Made by a program: the position numbers and the translations under genes | In this document: piece after piece, positions 16,195 to 26,162 of the stretch | Position numbering within the stretch: the first letter of the stretch is position 1 | Layout of the letters: each line of letters begins with the position of its first letter | NCBI GenBank assembly: GCA_001642005.1 | Contig: LWCA01000466.1 | Location: 1-26,534, forward strand | Length of the DNA: 26,534 bases | From: Intoshia linei | Taxonomy: Eukaryota; Orthonectida; Rhopaluridae | Reading direction: 5' to 3' | The notes under the pieces: generated by a model | What the model saw: the letters and a program-made list of their open reading frames with translations, nothing else | The model's database searches: none | What the model was told of the DNA's origin: nothing

Positions 16195-17283
16195 ATGACT
16201 TCTCCTAGCCCAGGTAAACGTAGAATTGATACGGATGTTATAAAATTGTAATTTTTTGGTTTTATTTAATTTTAATTTTTTTTAGAATAGAATCTAAACA
16301 TGAAGTGATACTGTTAAGTGGAATGAATGAATTTCTCGTCACGTTCCATGGTCCCAAAGACAGTATATATAAATTTATTTATTTACTACGTTTAGCTCCC
16401 TTCAATGGAGGAGTATGGCTCATACGAGTAGACTTACCTGAAAAATACCCATTCAAATCTCCTTCAATAGGTTATTTTTTCTTGGCGTTTATTGAACTGA
16501 CAATTGCATTGTCTGATCCATGTTTAAAAATTTTTCACACTTGAAATAATTATAGTTTACTTGTATTTTGCAATGAAATTGTTGATTGTAATCAAAATTC
16601 ACAATATAAATATTATGCGTCTGCATTTTTATTTCATTACTACTGCAAATAACGGCTGAAAAGCTTATATTATATTCATGAATTTGATATATTAATAGTA
16701 ATCGAGTATCTTGACATTTTTAAAGACTATAGTTAATTAAATTTTTATTGATATTTTATTTTAGGGTTTCTTAATCGGATATACCACCCAAATATAGACG
16801 AACTGTAATTGATTATTTATTTTTTTAATGTTATTATAGAAGCGGGACAGTTTGTTTGGATGTCATCAATCAAGCTTGGACTTCTTTATTTGGTAATTTT
16901 ATTTTTATTTTAATTAAAATCATTATAGACCTTAAAAATATATTTGAATCTTTTCTCCCTCAATTATTGGCTTATCCAAATGCAACAGACCCGCTTAATG
17001 GTGAGGCTGCTGCCATGTTTCTTCATAAACGAGAAGAGTATACCCAAAAAGCTAGAGGTAACCTATTTTTCTTTTTTGTACAATCTTTTTAGCATACGTT
17101 ACAAAGTTTGCACAGGAACAGCATTTAAAGAAATTAGATATACAACAACGTGTAAATAAACTCAAGGGAGATCCATCGGACGCGTCCAATGAAAATGGCG
17201 ATAACAGTGAAATCCAGAGTGACGTGGAAAGTAGCCTTAGCGGTATCTCATGCGAAGATGACGCACAAACGATGGATTTATAA
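16195..17283 (+). CDS. UBE2H: Ubiquitin-conjugating enzyme E2 H, complete, 7 exons
   Basis: UBE2H accepts ubiquitin from E1 as a Cys thioester and, in other animals, works with the CTLH/GID E3 complex. Exons: 16195-16247, 16286-16362, 16396-16470, 16765-16804, 16840-16892, 16929-17057, 17093-17283. They sum to 618 nt, giving 205 aa (human 183). The family start [18 protein letters not shown] fixes the ATG. The E2 core shows [20 protein letters not shown], the HPN motif (76-78) and active-site Cys87 in [13 protein letters not shown], the same residue number as in human. The tail is longer than usual but keeps the acidic, Ser-rich character ([15 protein letters not shown]) and an MDL end. Introns are 33-38 nt except intron 3 (294 nt). 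Intron 2 is 33 nt, stop-free and frame-preserving. AATAAA is at 17425-17430. Confidence 0.97.
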
Positions 17284-18299
17284 TTTTAATTTCTAACTTT
17301 TATGGCAACATCTTGAAGTCATCCACCTCATTCCTTATATAATGTTACAACGTATATTAATATTTAAAATCAAGATGTTATTATATAATGTTATTAAAAT
17401 GTTTAATTTATGTAAAGAATTTTTAATAAAATAATGAAAGAAATACTTTGCAGCTATTGACAGATTCGCCATTCCAAGATTGTGTGATATAGATATATTA
17501 AGCCTTTAACGAAAAATACTTGGAATTAAATAAATAAATTCATTTACATTTTTTTTGTAAGACATTTTCAATTATCTGATTTGAGTCCTCACGTGGGTGT
17601 TAACGTGAATAAATCGATATATAAATTTACGTGTTAATGTATTTATTATATTTTATATTTGTACTAGATTTTTCAATATGAACGTTAAATTACAAGTGCA
17701 ATTCTATTTTAATTAATTTTTAAATGTATTTATCAGGAAAAATATGTTAAATTATTTATTTTTCAGTAGATGTAAAATCATTATTAGCTATCACTATGAT
17801 TTTTAAGGCTTTAATTGACTAGAAAATGTAAAATTTTTATTTAAGCCTGTTTTTATTATTATTGTCAAGTTGTTACCGTGCACTGCAGTGTAGCGAGTCA
17901 CTACTAGATTCTCATATTTACTTTATATGGTGACTCCCTTGTTGACTGGACTACTTCACTAAAGTAGACATTGATTATGAGATTTTTATTAATTTTTAAT
18001 TTAATTGTTAGAGGACCCCTAAAAAAATTCAAAATCACTAATGCAGGATGGGTGTCAACCGTATTAAATAATTTAGTGAGCTTAGTGTACAATTGGTGTG
18101 TTTTTGGAATATCTAACTTAATGTAAATTTATATACATGAAAAGTCACTATTCGAGCGGGTACACCATTTTAATCCTTACTTGTACATAACGTAAAAAGT
18201 ACATATATATAAAATAATTTAGTTAAAAATGCATATCGGTTTATTTATTTGTTTTTTCCAGTTTATTTAAGAAAGTAAGACGAGTCAAGTTTTAAAATT

Positions 18300-18660
18300 C
18301 CATATTAATATTATTGTTTTTCGAGGGTGATATTTTATCGCAAATTTCATTTCTAAAAATTGAGTCATTCAAGACAAAAACCGCAAATATTTTATTTTTT
18401 TAAAATTCAAACGATTCCTAATATTATAGAAATTATACAATCTGATCAATACATTAAAACCATCAACAATATGATACATTTAAATTTCAAAATTTTATAT
18501 CTTCACTGTCAAAACCACAAATTACTTTTTTTTAAAAAATGAAAATTGTCATAAATTGTGGGATATTTTTTAAAATCATAAACATTATCATTTATAGAAA
18601 ACCCAAAAAGTAAATTTTCACAATCAAAACCCCATGTGACCTTTTTGTTAAAAAATAATA
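18300..18660 (+). repeat. Repeat family A, left part of copy A4
   Basis: Landmarks in family order: TCAAGACAAAAACCGCAAAT, TATATCTTCACTGTCAAAAC, AAAATCATAAACATTATCAT, and TCACAATCAAAACCCC followed by GTGACCTTTTT. The copy breaks off at 18660, where another element begins, and resumes at 19027. Confidence 0.7.
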
Positions 18661-19026
18661 CTACTATCTTTTTTTGATTATAAGAAGTCTTCTTATATTC
18701 GAGAGTAGAAGCAAAAATGCTTATAATCAAAAACAAGCAGACTTTTAAGCAGACTTTGAAAAATATAAAAAATACACTAAAAGTTTTTTTCTAATTACTA
18801 TAAACTTATAAATTAGATATGCAATATGATTAGATTAATATGATGATTAGATATGTATGAAGGAAGTTATTTTTTATAAATAAATTGATATGTTGTCTAT
18901 TTTTTGTTTAAAGTTTTTTATTTCGAATACAAGCAGAAACTGCTTATATTCAAATTATAATTAATTAAAAATTTCACTGAAAATTTGTATTTCAGGTGTC
19001 TGCTTATAATCCAGTAAAGACAGTAG
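18661..19026. mobile_element. Inverted-repeat DNA element nested inside repeat A4
   Basis: The left end is CTACTATCTTTTTTTGATTA then TAAGAAGTC; the right end, reverse-complemented, is CTACTGTCTTTACTGGATTA then TAAGCAGAC. The inverted repeat is about 30 bp with roughly 80% identity. The left flank is TA; the right flank is TC, so a TA duplication is not intact. The 366-bp interior has no coding capacity but repeats the terminal words (TGCTTATAATC, AAGCAGAC, TTCTTATATTCGA, GCTTATATTCAA), giving subterminal repeats. Mariner/Tigger-like affinity is a guess. Confidence 0.65.
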
Positions 19027-19200
19027 TCTTATCATTTATTCAAAAAAATTACAATCTAACAAAATGACATATTCACGGTTAAAAAATCATTTTAGTAGTC
19101 GTTTTTTTTTATTTCGAAAATAATTTATTAAAACAAAAAAATTAGCAAACATGATTCTACTAAAAATTTTTTAAAAAAATTAATATAAACTGTATATTTT
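19027..19200 (+). repeat. Repeat family A, right part of copy A4
   Basis: AATGACATATTCACGGTTAA, AATCATTTTAGTAGTCG and ATTTATTAAAACAAAAAAAT match the 3' portion of copies A3 (13505-13580) and A5 (25930-26010). About 45 bp of the family consensus is missing at the junction with the nested element. Confidence 0.7.
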
Positions 19201-19694
19201 GTTAGTTTATCTCGTAAAAAATGCAATTTAATATTTTAACATGTTATTAATTAATATATTAGTAAATAAATTAATCATACACATATTCTGTCAATACATA
19301 CGCTTAACAGTGCATATATTAAACTACTAGTTGAAATGTTTCCAAATATGAGTAACAATAGATAATGAAGAAAAAAGTATTTAATTTTTATTTAATTTTT
19401 AATATGAAAAAAAATGTTTTTACCTATGGAAGGTAAGAGACGAAATGAATAATGCTATAACCATAAAACATAACGAAACATAAACATGCTAAATCCGACA
19501 CGATTCTAAATATGTCATACATTAATCTGTACTTTGCTAAACATCAAAGTTATTTACCTTTTAATATTTCGTTTTTGTGTGACCATATGGTGACATTGGG
19601 AGAAAATGGTTAAAAGAACTGCTATTATACTTTATTTAAAAGCAGAAAAGAAAAATATTAAAATATTTATTCATTAATCCGTTTGATGCATTCC

Positions 19695-22600
19695 TTAAAA
19701 TCCAGGTATATAGCAATATATTTCAAGGGTTGATAATATAATGTATATTCCCCATAGAGAAATAAGGAAGGCTCCAGTAATATATTTGATAACAGTTGGA
19801 CCGCCGAGTTCTCCTCCAATTTTTTTGTGTCGACGAATTAATAATATAACTACAGCAATAAAAGCCATCATGCAAAATATTGTAACAGAAAAGGCTAAAG
19901 ATCCAGCTTCAACAATGAATGATTCGGAATTTGCTGAATGATAAACTGACGCAATTAACCAGGAAATACCAATTCCAAGAAAAACGTTGACTGCATTTGA
20001 ACCAGTGACATTTCCGATACTCATATCTGCATACGGGTCATTAATTGCAGCAAATTTACTAGCATACATGTCTAAATTAATTGTATTATACAATGTATAA
20101 TATACATACATAAATAGTATATCATATTGTATAAAATTTTCAAGTGGCTCAGTCACATTTTTATAAGTTTTAGATCATCACAGTTTCCTAACACTTTTAT
20201 AATCAGTTTTAAGAGTTTATCAGTTCGTTGTTTTAATTTAACATTAGAAAAATTATTTGGGGTCTTATTTTAATTCATATTATTATTTCATTTAATTGGT
20301 AGAGATAATTATTACGTGATCAAATCTATTTAACTTGAGATAGTTTACATAACAAAAAATCTGATTTCCATGATATTTTTAAAGCAACATTTAGAGAAAT
20401 TTTATAATTTTTTTTTAAATATCTTTAAATGTTATAAAAAACCTAATATAACCATTTAAATCAGTGGTTACCGATTCACATAGTTTACGGACCTCCATTT
20501 CAAAATATTTATTTTTTGGACATCAATGAAAACATGAAATATAAAACATTTATGAAAAAATGTTTTTTTAAAGTTTTTTTTCTAGATTTAGTAAAATTTG
20601 ATTTTTTATTTTGGGTTTTGGATTAGGAAGTTGTTGCTCATAAACTTTAGTAAAATCGGATTTTTCAAAAAAATACTAGAAAAAGGGGATTTTTTCGTTA
20701 AGGGTTTAATGGTTGGATAAAAATGAGATTTTTTAAATGATAATGTACCGGTCGTTTAGGTTTTGGTAAATCTGTAATAAATATTAAAAATAATAATTAA
20801 ATGTCACGGATCCCAGGAATATAGTTTTGGACTTTAATCGGGAACCACTTATTTAAAAGATTAAAGAAAGTGATTAAAAATTGACATCTCTATATAATAG
20901 TGTTAAATTTAATTCTATTAATAATATTAATTATTAATAGAAGAAACAAAATGAAGATACCTGGTAAACTTGTACCCAGAGCTACAAACGAAATTGCTAC
21001 TACACCGTTATCAATTCCCACTGTACACCCAAAAGCTGTTGCTAAATCTCCAATAAAAGCTGTTAGAATTCCAATAACTATTATTGATACAACAAAACAT
21101 GCCCATCCTTGAAAAATACCTAATAAAATGAATTAATAACATTCAAATGTATAATATGTATTTCATATGTGACTTCCGATTCTGTCAAATATGAACACGA
21201 TAAATTAAATTAAATTAAAATTTTAAATATAAATGTAAATTAAAATTTAATGTGAAAATGTATTTGAAAATATATCTAGAATTATAATTCTACTATAATA
21301 TTGCACCTCAAATAACACTCAAAAAAGTTTTGAACTATAAACCCTATTTTAATAAAATTTAAGGTTATATCTCCACATAACAGAAAAAAATAAAAAAAAT
21401 CGAGTAGTTAATGAGATAATTACTAGAGTCATTTTCTAGCAAATAACATATAAATATTTCAATTTAAGTGACCTACAGGAAATAATATCCAAGACTAATA
21501 CTCATAGATAGACTTAAATTGCGCTTACAATTTTTAGATAATTCTTATGTGTCTCTATTTCAGTAACCACACTTCAATTTTCTTTCTAATTTTTACAATA
21601 TGATTTTCTCGATGTACTCTTTCACAAAATAATAAAAGTTAGCCAAAACTTTATACAAAGTCTCAAAATGTTGTGTCGTGTAAATTACACATGTATAATC
21701 AAATGAAAGTCCACAAACCGCTACATATATTAAAAAAAATTAAAGAATGAACCATATTCACAAACCAATGGTCAGTGACCATTAATCAATGACTATTTAA
21801 GAAATATTTTAAATTAATAATTAAATAAATTATTATTATTATGAACGTATAAAAATAAATATTTACATGTTGGAGGAACAAAGGCAAAAAGGAATTTCCA
21901 GAAAAAGGATAATACATACAAAAGATAATCAATGAATTTTGGAGGTTGATCCTCTTCTGTTAAAATAAAAATATTACTGATATTTATAGACTAAAAATTA
22001 CCTGTTGCAATTGCCATTGCTTCAACAAACTGTTCTTTCCATGTAGAAGTAGATAAAGCTGATGAAATGTTGGTGTTTTCTACAATGGTGTCAATTGTTT
22101 TCTAGATACATTGTATATTTAACATTTTGATATTATTATGATTAATGCAAGTACCTTTAAATTTAAGTCTTCGGTAATGTGTATTTTGATTTTATCAACT
22201 TTCCCGATTGTAGGCTTCCCTAGTTCATGTATTCGCTTAGCTTCTTCATTCAAAATTTCAATATCTAATAATTATTAAATTAATTAATTAGCGTTGTATA
22301 GTAGTTGTAGTTGTGTAGCGTTGTAGGTATGTGAAATATGTATCAAAATTGCGAAATTGTATAATTATAATTATACTCTCAAAGACTAATATTGATGTAG
22401 TTATTTCGTATCATATATGGTTTATTGAGCCCTTTAAGGGCTCAAATAAAATAATGTCAAATAGTTTAAATTTTGACATTTTTTAGATACAGTCTAAGTT
22501 AGTGCTTCTCATGGGGGTAAATATTTTTTTATGAAGGGGGTGAATACAAAAATTTTGGATGATTGGGGTGAATAGGGGGGAATGATAAATTTTTAACATA

Positions 22601-25126
22601 TTTTATTCAATTTATTTAAATATTTGAAAAAACCAAAATTTTACCAACCCTTAAGAAAAAAATCCCTATATCAGATCTTAAAAGAAAAAATCTAATTTTA
22701 CCAAACTTTTAGATAAAAAATCCCTCTATCAGATCCAAAAATAAAAAACCCAATTTTACCAACCCTTAAGGAAATTTCATTTTAGCGGAAAAATTCCATT
22801 TTAACTGAATTTTGAATTATTTATTTTTTCTTAAAAAATTTGTATGAACTAAAAATTCCGTTAATAAAAGTTGTATATAAAAATTGTATCTAAAGCTCTA
22901 GAATCTATTTTTTAAACTATCATAAATATAAACTAATTTTTTTACTAATTAAAAGTCAATTTATCACATTTTTTTATCATATTTTTAAAAGACATTAAAT
23001 TAGATAGCGTAAATTAGAAATATCATTTTTAACTTTATTTTATTTCTGTAAATAATTTAAAATTGATAAAATTTTTCATGGACCCCAAAAAGCTGCTGGG
23101 GACCCCAGGAGTCCAAATTGACCGTTGATAATGTTTGGTGTATATTAATTAGTCATATATTATTCAAAAACTCATAATAACAAGAAATATGACCATTAAA
23201 TGGTTTTTATTTAAAAAAATTAAATTCCGTTAACAAGGGTTATACTATGGGTATATTCCATATTAACGGAATTACGGAATTTTCAATTCTTAACTGTTAA
23301 TAAATACTTAGACTGTACTAAAATTTCATTAACTTAACGAATTAATTAAATCTAAAGTTGAACATTTTTTAAAACCAATATTAATATATAACCTTCATTA
23401 TAATTTTTTACATCATATAATTCAATAAAAAAATAATCATCTTTTTCATAAGTCTCGTTATCAATTATATTTATTTTGATGGTTTTTCTAAAATTTTTTG
23501 AATAATATTAAAATAAAAAAACGTAATTTCATTATCATCAAAAATGATTTCGTCAGTCACATCGTCATAGTCTTTTCCTTGTCCTCTACTTGTGCCCTCA
23601 ATAGTTTTATATTTCACTCCGACCTTTCCTCTGGCACCATGAAAACGTTTTACGATAATTTTGACAATAGGTTTTGATTCAAAAATTTTCATTTCATCAG
23701 ATTCAAATTCAAAAACACCACCATGATCATCATCCAAAATATCAATTGTCGCAATATCTAATCCTTTTTGTATAATAAAATCATTATTTTGCTGCAATAT
23801 GTTGTTACATTTAATACGGGGATTAAATAATTTTGTGTAAAAATTTTCGTCGATTTCAAAAATATCGTCATCTACAATAGATATATTAATAGTCTTTATT
23901 TTTTCGCCTTTTTCAAAACTAAATGTTAATATATTAAAGGTATAAAGTAATAATATACATAATTTCACCCTCTGTATCAATGTAATCATCACCGCCTTTT
24001 GCTGTGCCATCTACAGTTTTAAATTCAACGTACACTTTTCTATCGAGGTCTCCTCCAGACCTACAAACATTTAGTGTAACGAACCCAGCATTTTCCAAAA
24101 TGGAATATTGTGTAGGACAAAAAAAAATTTGTTGGATTTTTGACAATAAAATACTCTCTTCATTTTTTAATGTTTGCCTTTTTTCCAATTCTAAAATTTT
24201 AGAATGTGAAGGCATTTTGTCCTTTTTTAAGATTTCTCCACCAGCAGTCAATTTTCTTGTAGCTTGAATTCTATAGAATGCACGCGATTTAGGTCCGCCT
24301 TTCATTACCACCAACTCTGCTTCGCTTTCCAATTCTTCATTTGATATATTTGGGTTTTCAACTTTGATTTTTTTAATTATTTTAATATATTGTTGGTATA
24401 TTGAACTATACTCACCTTGAGAACATTCCATACCACTTTGAGTGTTTTTTGAAACTTGACAAGATTTTCTTGATTCTATTCTCGGTACAGAAGAATTCGA
24501 TTCATCTATAGATTTTAATTCATCTTCAACTGGATGCGATGATTTTTGTTCAGCTCCAATAACAATTAAATTGGTGTTGCGTCTGGCCGGAATATAGGTC
24601 CGTTTTATCATTTTGGTACAAATATTAACATCGACCATGTAAGCTGTAATAACAGTTATCGGAAAGAACATTAATGTTAGGAGAGCTTCCCAAATTTCAA
24701 TTACTTTGGGAGATATCACTGATATTATTATATACATCCAAAGATATGCAAATATGCTCCAGATGGCTGTAAGAATGAATACATTTACATGTTTTAATCT
24801 TTTTATTTTATTTTTTGGTATCACCATTACACAGTATCCAATAATAAAAAACATGTTAAAAGCAGCTGACCCTACAATTGTGGCAGGACCTATATCACCT
24901 AGTTCAAAATTATTTCCAATCGTTTCGATAATTGATAAAAGTATTTCAGGCGCAGAAGAACCTAATGCCATCAATGTCAAATTTGATACTGTTTCTAACA
25001 ATTATATATCAAAATTTATAAAGTCATTAAAATTATATTATTACCGTTCCATATTCTAACTTTTATGAATTTTTCTTGTCCTGTTTTAGATAAAACTTTA
25101 ACCATTCTTTCTTTCGATGTTATAAC
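19695..25126 (-). CDS. NCX: Na+/Ca2+ exchanger (SLC8/NCX/CALX type), nine 3'-terminal exons, 5' end off the window
   Basis: NCX exchangers export Ca2+ across the plasma membrane in exchange for Na+. Minus-strand exons in coding order: 25045-25126, 23959-24994, 23523-23918, 23393-23487, 22155-22264, 22002-22101, 21867-21956, 20961-21119, 19695-20071. They sum to 2445 nt, giving 814 aa, in frame throughout. The alpha-1 repeat shows SNLTLMALGSSAPEILLS and the alpha-2 repeat FVALGTSLPD...IGNVTGSNAVNVFLG. Between them lies the cytosolic loop with KSRAFYRIQATR and two Calx-beta domains. The first has acidic clusters for Ca2+ (VDDDIFEIDENF, ILDDDHGG). The second has VKYKTIEGTSRGQGKDYDD but a shortened end. 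Membrane helices follow, ending in GGELGGP and CYIPGF. The missing N-terminus (roughly 100 aa in relatives, with signal peptide and first helix) must lie right of 25126. Confidence 0.95.
20462..20850. mobile_element. Non-autonomous hAT element (MITE) with 8-bp target duplication and minisatellite core
   Basis: The left end is CAGTGGTTACCGATTCACAT; the right end, reverse-complemented, is AAGTGGTTCCCGATTAAAGT. That is a hAT-type inverted repeat with 13 of the first 15 bases matching. Flanks ATTTAAAT (20454-20461) and ATTTAAAA (20851-20858) match 7/8 as a target-site duplication. The 389-bp element contains an inverted D-type minisatellite (20590-20770). It lies in the last NCX intron (20072-20960). 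Confidence 0.85.
20590..20770 (-). repeat. 29/58-bp minisatellite D3 inside a hAT element
   Basis: On the minus strand, modules of the TTTTACTAAA / AAAAATC type with AAGGG/CCCTTAACG spacers recur, as in 6930-7110 and 22620-22800. This copy shows that the module is carried by a hAT element. Confidence 0.65.
21450..21530 (-). repeat. Repeat C, copy 2
   Basis: Plus-strand AAATATTTCAATTTAAGTGA, CCTACAGGAAATAATATCCA and AGACTAATACTCATAGATAG is the near reverse complement of 11928-12008. It lies in the 747-nt NCX intron (21120-21866), which otherwise shows nothing recognisable. Confidence 0.7.
22425..22445. repeat. 21-nt palindrome
   Basis: TTGAGCCCTT, T, AAGGGCTCAA: 10-bp perfect arms around one base, unusually GC-rich for this region. 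It lies in the NCX intron 22265-23392. Confidence 0.8.
22620..22800 (+). repeat. 29/58-bp minisatellite D4
   Basis: AATTTTACC cores at 22637, 22694 and 22752 give a 57-58 bp period, with TCCCT(A/C)TATCAGATC between them. That is twice the 29-bp period of copy D1. Confidence 0.8.
23223..23273. repeat. Inverted repeat with 11-bp perfect arms
   Basis: AATTCCGTTAA (23223-23233) and TTAACGGAATT (23263-23273) flank a 29-nt loop. A further ATTCCGTTAA occurs at about 22855 in the same intron. This is a possible hairpin or transposon subterminal motif. Confidence 0.75.
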
Positions 25127-25526
25127 CTAAAAAATATTAAATTATTAAATAATTATAATTATAATATTGATTTCAAAATTTTGTAATTTCCTCAGACTAA
25201 ATTTTTTAATTTATGTTATAAAGAAAAAAAAAGGTTTTATATTTCATTTTTCATGTAAAAATTTAAGAAAACCAAAAATTTGCTACAAAAACCGTTAGAA
25301 AGTTTCAAAAAATTAGAAAAAGTATTAAAAAAGATGAAATTCTATGGTTAAAAACAGTTGACAGAATGTGATAGTAAAAAAATAATGGTATGAACAAGCT
25401 TTTTATTACTTTTTTAATAAAGTTGAAATAATCATAAAAATTAATTTTAATATATAAAAAATAACAAAAACAGCTTATTTATTATATACTTTATTTTGCG
25501 CACTGTATAATTATATATCCTTTACT

Positions 25527-26150
25527 TATATAAAAGTGAATGTTTGTATGTGTTTGTGTCTGTGTGTACGTTAACGTTTATTTAAAAATTGACAGTTCTA
25601 GAATTTAAAAAACACAGTTTCTAATAAATTTTTTCCTAGGGAGTTTTTACATCTATTTTCCAGTTCAAAATTTGAGTTATTATGGGTCAAAACCCAAATT
25701 TTCCTTTTGTTTAAAAATAAAACATGTTCTAAAATGTTATAAAACATAAATTCTAGGATAATTTTTAAAATCATAAGCATTATTATAAATTTCAACATTA
25801 AAAAAGATCATTTTCACGATCAAAACCTCAGATTACCTTTTTTTAAAAAAGAAAACAACCCTAGAATTTAAAACAAAACTACAGAGGTACAGTTATATCT
25901 TATTAACACACACAAAAAATTGCATTCTGACCAAGTGACATCTTCACGGTAAAAAAAGCACGTCAGTATTCATTTTTTTTATTTCAAAAATATTTTATTA
26001 AAACAATAAATTTTAAATAATTAACTATCCTACAATTAAAAAAAAAGAAAAGATAATTCTGATACAGCTTATTCCATTTGATATAAATATAAAATTTCAA
26101 CTCACAAATCAACTAATTCCCACTGAAAAATAATTTTTAATATATCTATC
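25527..26150 (+). repeat. Repeat family A, full copy A5
   Basis: It starts CTTATATAAAAGTGAATGTT with a GT-rich tract and continues with ATGGGTCAAAACCCAAATTT, AAAATCATAAGCATTATTAT, TTTTCACGATCAAAACCTCA, AACAACCCTAGAATTT, AACACACACAAAAAATTGCA and GTGACATCTTCACGGTAAAA to AAAAATAATTTTTAATATAT. It is about 620 bp and is followed directly by another copy. Confidence 0.85.
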
Positions 26151-26162
26151 CTAACTTTGGCG

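Larger units (their letters stand above)
17284..19694. other. Convergent intergenic region UBE2H / NCX, repeats only
   Basis: This region holds the UBE2H 3' UTR (AATAAA 17425), about 850 bp of AT-rich DNA with no recognised content, a family-A copy split by a nested inverted-repeat element (18300-19200), and the NCX 3' flank with minus-strand AATAAA at 19666-19671. I see no supported coding exon. Confidence 0.75.
22490..23315. mobile_element. Possible TA-flanked DNA element with CAGTCTAAGT ends
   Basis: The left end TA|CAGTCTAAGTT (22488 onward) and the right end ACTTAGACTG|TA (to 23317) form a 10-bp perfect inverted repeat with TA on both sides, as in mariner/Tigger-type insertions. A hAT-like terminus (AGTGCTTCTCATGGGGG at 22500), the D4 minisatellite and a GGACCCCAGGAGTCC block (23104-23118) lie inside, so this may be a nested composite. 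There is no coding capacity. The inverted repeat is short, so chance is not excluded. Confidence 0.45.

Noticed and set aside
16944-17159. Second plus-strand frame overlapping UBE2H exon 6
   Set aside because: It is out of frame with the conserved E2 sequence and runs through a 35-nt intron.
19741-19941. Plus-strand open frame at 19741-19941 and similar frames at 20900-21112, 24004-24267 and 24706-25059
   Set aside because: These are antisense shadows of NCX exons; the minus-strand protein is clearly the real one.
24367-24420. Possible 54-nt intron with a GTGAGT donor inside the large NCX exon (minus strand)
   Set aside because: The acceptor side (ATCAAAG) lacks the TTTAG pattern used elsewhere, and the translated stretch (IKIIKKIKVENPN) aligns with the conserved helix of the NCX loop, so it is coding.
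25541-25575. GT-rich tracts as simple microsatellites
   Set aside because: They recur at the same place in every full family-A copy, so they belong to that repeat.
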